From NCBI RefSeq assembly GCF_019279795.1, contig NC_056725.1:1069755568-1069819567 (forward strand): a stretch of 64,000 nucleotides of DNA, read 5' to 3'. The notes below the pieces were generated by a model that was given only the letters and a program-made list of their open reading frames with translations, had not been told where the DNA came from and searched no databases. This document shows positions 63,497 to 64,000 of the stretch, piece by piece. A program made the position numbers and the translations under genes. Numbering within the stretch: the first letter of the stretch is position 1; each line of letters opens with the position of its first letter. Source of the stretch: Protopterus annectens. Taxonomy: Eukaryota > Chordata > Ceratodontiformes > Protopteridae.

Positions 63497-64000
63497 ACAT
63501 CTGATTTATAGACCTGTTATTAAATTTGGATGTAACAATATTTTGAATATTAACACAAATATATTTAGAAATGATACTTTTATGTTACCATACAATAAAA
63601 CATCCTATAATATTGTTAATATTGTACATGAGACATGGACAAGTGTTTTTACGAATAATGCTGAATTGACAGAGATTATTGGCAGTCATCCAAAGATTAC
63701 ATTCAGCAGAGGGAGGAATTTAAAGGAAATTTATGAGATGAATACAAATAAGGACACTTTTAAAATGTCTAGGATGAGTAAACATGGAACCTGTCGTACA
63801 TGTAAATACATTAACGATGGTCCTTATGTTGCTATTTGAAATTTTGGTAAAACTATTAGATGCCCTGGCTACTGTAATTGTAACACCAAGATGATTGTTT
63901 ATCTAGCAACATGCTCGACATGTTCAGCATTTTATGTTGGGAAAACTATTAGGAAGCTTAGAGAACGTATTGTGGAACATGTCAGAGACATTAAAAAGCA
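63497..64000 (+). mobile_element. Inverted copy of the Penelope-like connector and GIY-YIG region
   Basis: From GACATCTGATTTATAGACCT at about 63498 the plus strand repeats, with a few percent difference, the minus strand from about 60535 down to about 60020. The frame 63543-63839 gives nearly the same connector protein (NIFRNDTFMLPYN...YVAI-stop). Then VYLATCSTCSAFYVGKTIRK, LRERIVEHVRDIKK runs to the window edge with the GIY-YIG frame unbroken. It is oriented head to head with the main element. The element continues beyond the window. Confidence 0.92.

Overview
The window looks like repeat-dominated nuclear DNA from an animal, most likely a vertebrate with a large, transposon-rich genome. Amphibian, lungfish or another basal fish lineage would fit, but the sequence alone does not settle it. 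Supporting signs are CR1-type LINEs with an esterase-like ORF1, Penelope-like elements with GIY-YIG endonucleases, a PIF/Harbinger element with a spliced Myb-like gene, long CA/GT and AT microsatellites, and no compact host gene. I find no host protein-coding gene, rRNA or canonical tRNA that I can support.

Layout. 0.2-1.4 kb: CA microsatellites and minisatellites. 1.56-4.6 kb: CR1-like LINE pieces. The first is split by a 660-bp insert that carries a hammerhead-ribozyme-like fold and is flanked by an exact 67-bp duplication. 5.3-7.3 kb: minisatellites, plus a 673-bp terminal-inverted-repeat element with a perfect 8-bp target duplication and a telomere-like core. 9.95-12.7 kb: remains of a Penelope-like element (minus strand). 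13.8-25.1 kb: a tandem duplication of about 6 kb, each unit holding the same 5'-truncated LINE; the second unit has a deletion of about 770 bp.

25.186-51.904 kb: the most notable object, a candidate giant PIF/Harbinger transposon of about 26.7 kb. Its ends share an inverted GGATTCATGAAGC sequence and are bordered by TGT on both sides. Inside are a HARBI1-like DDE transposase with one in-frame stop (26.7-27.85 kb) and a two-exon Myb/SANT-like gene (36.5-39.8 kb), both on the plus strand. The remaining roughly 24 kb is non-coding cargo: a heavily decayed LINE on the minus strand (about 30.6-34.05 kb), probably a second one on the plus strand (35.5-35.9 kb), a SINE-like relic, and an array of roughly 260-bp units separated by GT tracts (42.9-45.1 kb). 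Base composition changes along the element: A-rich at left, alternating CA/TG in the middle, T-rich at right.

52.3-56.4 kb: a nearly full-length CR1-like LINE (ORF1 esterase, APE endonuclease, RT) inactivated by nonsense changes. 56.4-56.6 kb: a long hairpin. 59.2-63.4 kb: a second, more complete Penelope-like element (minus strand), followed from 63.50 kb to the window end by an inverted copy of part of it.

The genes here serve the elements. In the Harbinger family the transposase and the Myb-like protein act together in element mobilisation. The LINE and Penelope proteins carry out target-primed reverse transcription. Most copies are visibly broken.
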